Assembly (NCBI GenBank): GCA_029266795.1
Contig: JAQSWE010000093.1
Location: forward strand, 1 to 8,744
Direction: 5' to 3'
Length of the DNA stretch: 8,744 nucleotides
DNA from: Alphaproteobacteria bacterium
GTDB lineage: Bacteria; Pseudomonadota; Alphaproteobacteria; Micavibrionales; UBA2020
The position numbers and the translations under genes were made by a program. This document shows, piece by piece, positions 5,500 to 8,744 of this stretch; the first letter of the stretch is position 1; each line of letters starts with the position of its first letter. The notes under the pieces are model-generated. The model made no database searches. It had not been told where the DNA came from and worked only from the letters and a program-made list of their open reading frames with translations.

Positions 5500-7197
5500 C
5501 TAGATTCCGTATTTGAATTTAAACAAGCCGTAGAACACGGCCAGCATGATGCCGATCAGGATGATCGTCACAAGCTTGAATTCATGGCGCGATTCAAACG
5601 CTTCGCCGCTGATGACGCAGAGGCTGTCGGGCGTCGCCTGTAGCATCGATTTGTTGCGCGCGTTCTGCTGGTCGAAAATCGCGAAAAAGATAAACACGAT
5701 CGCGCCGCCCATGATGAAGGCCATCATGTCGGGCCACAAGCCGCTGGGGCGATAACCAAGAATGCCAAAGAACGTGATGCCGCCGATAAGACAGAGCAGC
5801 ACGATCTCGCTCAGCATAATGTCTTTCGTCTTCGACAGGATAAGGGTGTCGATGTCGCGGTAGATTTTACTGACGTTGTCCTGATGTCCGAGTTCGCTCT
5901 TCAGCGAGGAAAGATCACGATATGCCGCGCCAATCGCCGCGCGGTCGGTCGTGGTGATCACGGCATTGGCGCCGAGGACAAGGCGGCGGAGCAGGGCGGT
6001 TTTCGCTTTTGCCTCCTGCTTCAGCGCCTCGATGCCATAGGCGATATCAAGCGCAAGGCCTTCCTCCCGCTTCGTGCGTTCCAGCACGCGGTCCCAGGCA
6101 AAGGCGATCAGGATGGCGTAAAACACCGCTGACAGTGCGACGGCATCGTAGAAATCCGGAAGTTCGCTGCCTTGCGTGAAATAGCAATATCCGCCGCCCA
6201 GCAAGATGGTGAGGATGCTGGCAGTATAGGCGAAACCGTCCTCCGCCCGCACGGTCACCAGCAGATTTGCTGTGATGACGAACAATCCGCCAATCACTGC
6301 AAAATCCGTCAGGTTCGAATAGCCGCCGAAATACAGCCACGCAACGGCCATAACAGGCGCGAGAAAATCCGGCACCGGAATGCTCGGGTTCGGGTTGCGC
6401 AGGATGCTGAACAGGTAACACAGGCTGCCCAGCAGATGCACGGAAATGCCCGTGACGGCGGCAAGACCGATGCCGTTAAACGTCATCGTGGCAGAGGTAT
6501 GGAACAGCATAAATCCAATCGCAAAAACCGGCAGCGCGGCAAGGCGTGTAAAGGCGCTGCCCAGATATGTGCCGATCACGATGTCATCGCCGAACTTCGC
6601 CGCAAAACCCCGTGTCACGCGGCGGCGCAGCGTCGTGCTGACCGCAACACCGATGCTGCCGACAAGCGCAAGGCCATAGCCTGTCAGCCGGTCGGGGTCG
6701 ATATCCTTCAGCAATGACAGATCGAAATTCGACAGCAGCCCGTGATTTTCCGCCGCAACGACAAACGCGATACCGATAACCGCGAGCAGGCCGAAGGCGT
6801 AATCCATCCGCCGCACCTGCTCCCAGCCTTTCGCAATCAGCACCGGTGCGAGCCATGCGGCGATGATCGGCCATGTCTCGTATATAATAGTCGCGCCAAC
6901 TTTTGACGTTTTCAAAAGCGCGAACATAAAGCACATATGGTTGATCGCGCCCGCCGTGGCGGTTGCGGCGATCAGCGCCCAGGTCTTGCCATCAATCTTG
7001 AAAACACTGCTGCGTTTCTTCGCGCCATATTTTTTCCGCAGCATGAAGGCCGCGCCCGCCGCCGCAAACAATCCGCAGGCCAGATGCGCCATGCCGACGA
7101 ACAGCACGGGGTCATTTTCCCGCAGCCCGAGCGACGCCAGCAGCGGATAAAGGCTGAACAGCAGCACCGATAGCATCATCAGCAGGAGGGAGGTCAA
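5500..7197 (-). CDS. EamA/DMT-like multi-spanning membrane protein with a C-terminal extension (565 aa)
   Basis: Residues 1-315 show about ten hydrophobic spans in the manner of drug/metabolite transporter (DMT, EamA) permeases, roughly 1-24, 31-53, 72-97, 99-122, 133-148, 171-189, 205-230, 240-265, 275-292 and 297-315. The ETWPIIAAWLAPVLIAKGWE segment resembles the EamA repeat end. Unlike a usual DMT permease of about 300 aa, it continues with two more spans (322-339, 349-369), a charged soluble stretch (370-457) and three more spans (460-480, 489-508, 541-560). The start is TTG at 7197, backed by GAGG 5 nt upstream; ATGs at 7179 and 7176 have no Shine-Dalgarno. The stop overlaps the hmgA ribosome-binding site. 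Position suggests import or export of an aromatic acid or amino acid connected with homogentisate, but substrate and direction are inference. Confidence 0.88.
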   Translation of the reverse strand: MTSLLLMMLSVLLFSLYPLLASLGLRENDPVLFVGMAHLACGLFAAAGAAFMLRKKYGAKKRSSVFKIDGKTWALIAATATAGAINHMCFMFALLKTSKVGATIIYETWPIIAAWLAPVLIAKGWEQVRRMDYAFGLLAVIGIAFVVAAENHGLLSNFDLSLLKDIDPDRLTGYGLALVGSIGVAVSTTLRRRVTRGFAAKFGDDIVIGTYLGSAFTRLAALPVFAIGFMLFHTSATMTFNGIGLAAVTGISVHLLGSLCYLFSILRNPNPSIPVPDFLAPVMAVAWLYFGGYSNLTDFAVIGGLFVITANLLVTVRAEDGFAYTASILTILLGGGYCYFTQGSELPDFYDAVALSAVFYAILIAFAWDRVLERTKREEGLALDIAYGIEALKQEAKAKTALLRRLVLGANAVITTTDRAAIGAAYRDLSSLKSELGHQDNVSKIYRDIDTLILSKTKDIMLSEIVLLCLIGGITFFGILGYRPSGLWPDMMAFIMGGAIVFIFFAIFDQQNARNKSMLQATPDSLCVISGEAFESRHEFKLVTIILIGIMLAVFYGLFKFKYGI

Positions 7198-7230
7198 GCA
7201 AGCCTCAGGGTCATTTTGAAAGGATGCCCG

Positions 7231-7236
7231 ATTGTA
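7231..7236 (-). promoter_or_regulatory. Candidate -10 element for the transporter-hmgA operon
   Basis: TACAAT on the minus strand matches the consensus at 5 of 6 positions and lies 34 nt before the TTG start. The upstream -35 is poor: TTGTCG with a 15-nt spacer is the nearest fit. This is the only reasonable candidate I see in the 139 nt between the operon and the divergent tRNA. An activator or alternative sigma factor may be needed. Confidence 0.3.
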
Positions 7237-7295
7237 ACGCGACTAGGCGCCCGACAAAACCCTGAAATAAATGGAAAAACCCTTGAATCGAATGC

Positions 7296-7324
7296 TTGAC
7301 TCCCCCATATAAAGCATCTACAAA
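7296..7324 (+). promoter_or_regulatory. Promoter of the initiator tRNA gene
   Basis: TTGACT (7296-7301) is separated by 17 nt from TACAAA (7319-7324). Transcription would start near 7331, about 6 nt before the mature tRNA 5' end, which fits a short tRNA leader. It is divergent from the transporter-hmgA operon. Confidence 0.65.
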
Positions 7325-7336
7325 GTGTCTTCTTGT

Positions 7337-7415
<79 letters not shown>

Positions 7416-7420
7416 CTTTT

Positions 7421-7439
7421 CAAGCCTTTAGCTTGTTTT
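7421..7439 (+). terminator. Weak intrinsic terminator after the tRNA
   Basis: CAAGC (7421-7425) and GCTTG (7431-7435) form a 5-bp stem with loop CTTTA, followed directly by TTTT. It begins 8 nt after the CCA end. The stem is short, so it may act partly, or only as a 3' processing signal. On the minus strand it has no T-run, so it does not serve the 91-aa gene. Confidence 0.45.
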
Positions 7440-7475
7440 CACAAAAATATCTCGAAATGCGAAGTGCCGCCGTGA

Positions 7476-7751
7476 TCAGGCATGTCCGCTCAGGAACGGC
7501 ACGACCGCGTGTTCGCCAAAGGCATCGCGATAGATCGCGCGGCAGCCGTTGCAGAGTCGCACGGGGGAGAGGCAGTTTTCGGCCATGATGGCGTAGTCGC
7601 GGTGGCTGTGACCGTTGCAGACGGTGCAGATTTCGGGCGTACGGCTGATCATCAGGCGCACTTTCAGGTCATAGGAGAAACCGGGGTCGCGGGCGTGGAG
7701 AGCCTGAAACCAGTTGGGGGAATAGACCTTGTGCTGTTCCTGAACATGCAT
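7476..7751 (-). CDS. Small protein with two CxxC pairs, probable zinc-binding protein (91 aa)
   Basis: I do not recognise a named family. C42-x2-C45 (ICTVCNG) and C67-x2-C70 (LCNGC) are 21 residues apart and could bind one zinc ion as a ribbon-type finger. C60 and the nearby H48 and H50 could be alternative ligands. The N-terminal 40 residues are polar and aromatic (YSPNWFQALHARDPGFSYDL). The ATG at 7751 has GAGGG with a 5-nt spacer. It stands alone between the MBL hydrolase and the tRNA, and the convergent orientation to the tRNA supports a monocistronic unit. A nucleic-acid or protein-binding regulatory role is possible but not shown. The frame is open with a good Shine-Dalgarno and a conserved-looking Cys pattern, so it is likely real. 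Confidence 0.75.
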   Translation of the reverse strand: MHVQEQHKVYSPNWFQALHARDPGFSYDLKVRLMISRTPEICTVCNGHSHRDYAIMAENCLSPVRLCNGCRAIYRDAFGEHAVVPFLSGHA

Positions 7752-7777
7752 GATGACCCTCGCGCTATTTTTTGTTG

Positions 7778-7791
7778 TTGTTAGATAACAA
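7778..7791. promoter_or_regulatory. 14-bp palindrome upstream of the 91-aa gene, possible operator
   Basis: TTGTTAGATAACAA consists of TTGTTA and its exact complement TAACAA around a GA centre. It lies 27-40 nt upstream of the ATG of the 91-aa gene, inside an AT-rich patch where its promoter is expected. A dimeric regulator site is a reasonable guess; no clear -35/-10 pair could be read. Confidence 0.35.
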
Positions 7792-7822
7792 AAGAACAGC
7801 GGCGGGCATTTGTTCCCGCTTT

Positions 7823-7850
7823 AAAAAGCCGCATGAATCCAATGGCTTTT
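7823..7850 (-). terminator. Inverted repeat with T-run after the MBL hydrolase gene
   Basis: On the minus strand AAAAGCC (7844-7850) pairs with GGCTTTT (7824-7830) across a 13-nt loop, ending in five T residues. It starts 5 nt after the stop codon of the MBL gene. The stem is AT-rich and the loop long, so termination would be modest. A second small stem, GCGGG (7802-7806) with CCCGC (7815-7819), follows and may assist. Confidence 0.45.
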
Positions 7851-7855
7851 AAGGC

Positions 7856-8632
7856 TTAAATCTCGATGACCAAGCCGTCATAGGCGAGTTCCACGTTCGC
7901 GGGCAGCATTTTCGATACCGAGTCGTAATCGATCGTGTAATCGAGATGCGTGAGATAGGTTTTCTTCACGCCGAATTTCTGCGCCCAGGCGACCGATTTT
8001 TCGACATAGGAATGCGACTTGTCGGTGCCGGTCAGGCAGTTGCAATCGACCATCCAGACATCAAGCCCGTAGAGATGCTCTTCGCTTTCGGGCGGGAAAT
8101 CGTTCACGTCGGTCGAATAGGCGAAGTTGCCGAGGCGCATGCCGACCGACTGGATGCGGCCATGCATCTGCCAGAAGGTCTGGATATCGAGCGTGCCGAT
8201 TTTCATTTTTTCGGGCGGGATCATTTCGATCCAGTAGGGGCGCGCGGCGCCGGTGTATTCCAGCTTGATGGCGGGGTCGAACATATACCACCAGACTTTT
8301 TCGATGTCCTTGCGCGTGGCACGGTCCACATACATCGGCAGGTGCCTGCCGTCGCGGTGCGACATCAGGATCGGCAGGTGGAACATGCCGGCGATATGGT
8401 CGGCATGGGGATGCGTGAAGAAGGTCGCGTCCCATTTGGAGATGTTGTGTCGCGCCAGCTGTTCCTTCACATCCGGCCCCATATCGACGAGGAGGGAGGT
8501 CGTGCCGTCATCGATGAAGATCGAGGGCGTCGTGCGCTTGTTGCGCGGCTGTTTCGGGTCGCAAGCGCCCCAGCCGCCGCCGGCATAGGGAACGCCATAG
8601 GCGGAGCCGCTGCCAAGCACAGTAATTTTCAT
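7856..8632 (-). CDS. MBL-fold (PhnP-like) metal-dependent hydrolase (258 aa)
   Basis: This is a metallo-beta-lactamase superfamily hydrolase, probably a phosphodiesterase of the PhnP/RNase Z-like branch. The N-terminal GSGSAYGVP (7-15) is typical. Metal ligands are H74, H76, D78 and H79 in THPHADHIAG, H157 in QMHGR, D175 in YSTDVNDF, and H229 in LTHLDYTIDY, giving a full two-metal site. The C-terminal VELAYDGLVIEI is also usual for this alphaproteobacterial group. The substrate is not known; cyclic phosphodiesters are known for PhnP itself, but no phosphonate genes are seen here. The ATG at 8632 is preceded by GGAG with an 8-nt spacer, and the gene follows the upstream coding region by 18 nt, so it is probably the last gene of an operon. 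In related genomes such genes often lie with metG and tatD, which might lie outside this window. Confidence 0.92.
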   Translation of the reverse strand: MKITVLGSGSAYGVPYAGGGWGACDPKQPRNKRTTPSIFIDDGTTSLLVDMGPDVKEQLARHNISKWDATFFTHPHADHIAGMFHLPILMSHRDGRHLPMYVDRATRKDIEKVWWYMFDPAIKLEYTGAARPYWIEMIPPEKMKIGTLDIQTFWQMHGRIQSVGMRLGNFAYSTDVNDFPPESEEHLYGLDVWMVDCNCLTGTDKSHSYVEKSVAWAQKFGVKKTYLTHLDYTIDYDSVSKMLPANVELAYDGLVIEI

Positions 8633-8650
8633 GATGGTAACTCCGGAATA

Positions 8651-8744
8651 TTAGGGGCGCGGCGGCTTTTGTTTCTTCGGCGCTGCGGCAGCGGGCGCGG
8701 TATCATTCGCGGGCACGCCGAAGTTGCGCTTCAGGTGTTTCGGC
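8651..8744 (-). CDS. C-terminal end of an unidentified protein (partial, runs off the window)
   Basis: Thirty codons precede a TAA at 8651-8653. The visible tail begins PKHLKRNFGVPAND, continues as an Ala/Pro-rich stretch and ends KKQKPPRP, a basic disordered end. Too little is present to name the protein. The spacing of 18 nt to the MBL hydrolase and the same strand suggest one operon. TatD-type hydrolases are common neighbours of such MBL genes, but this tail does not show a recognisable TatD ending. Confidence 0.6.
   Translation of the reverse strand, partial: PKHLKRNFGVPANDTAPAAAAPKKQKPPRP

Overview
The window reads as a chromosomal stretch of an alphaproteobacterium. The main evidence is an initiator tRNA with an A29:U41 pair in the anticodon stem, a variant I recall from rhizobia, and a PhnP-like metallo-beta-lactamase-fold hydrolase of a type common in alphaproteobacterial genomes. 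Base composition is fairly GC-rich with clean Shine-Dalgarno sites. Genus cannot be fixed from sequence alone. Nothing indicates a plasmid, prophage, IS element or CRISPR array. All protein genes lie on the minus strand; only the tRNA is on the plus strand.

Right to left, which is the direction of transcription for the minus strand: the 3' end of an unidentified gene (8651-8744) sits 18 nt upstream of an MBL-fold hydrolase (7856-8632), probably in one operon that ends at a small inverted repeat. Next is a 91-aa protein with two CxxC pairs (7476-7751) behind its own short AT-rich leader with a palindrome. The initiator tRNA (7337-7413, plus strand) has its own promoter and a weak terminator. 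It is divergent from a three-gene operon: a multi-spanning EamA/DMT-like membrane protein with a long C-terminal extension (5500-7197, TTG start), homogentisate 1,2-dioxygenase hmgA (4191-5489), and a 157-aa protein of unknown function (3721-4194) whose start overlaps the hmgA stop as ATGA. This arrangement suggests that transport and ring cleavage of a tyrosine/phenylalanine-derived aromatic are coupled, with the small protein as a candidate accessory. The other homogentisate-pathway enzymes (maleylacetoacetate isomerase, fumarylacetoacetase) are not in the window.

A 73-bp AT-rich gap then holds a good promoter with a near-perfect palindrome over the likely transcription start. It drives a catalytically intact aldehyde dehydrogenase superfamily enzyme (2019-3647). 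Beyond it, a 92-bp gap contains a perfect 12-bp inverted repeat and a smaller hairpin. The last gene (4-1926) encodes a 640-aa protein I do not recognise. Its N-terminal half carries a His-Asp-Gln-Cys pattern resembling the catalytic order of clan CE (YopJ/Ulp1-like) cysteine peptidases/acetyltransferases. Its C-terminal half contains three copies of a module of about 60 residues. This gene is the best candidate for something undescribed in the window.
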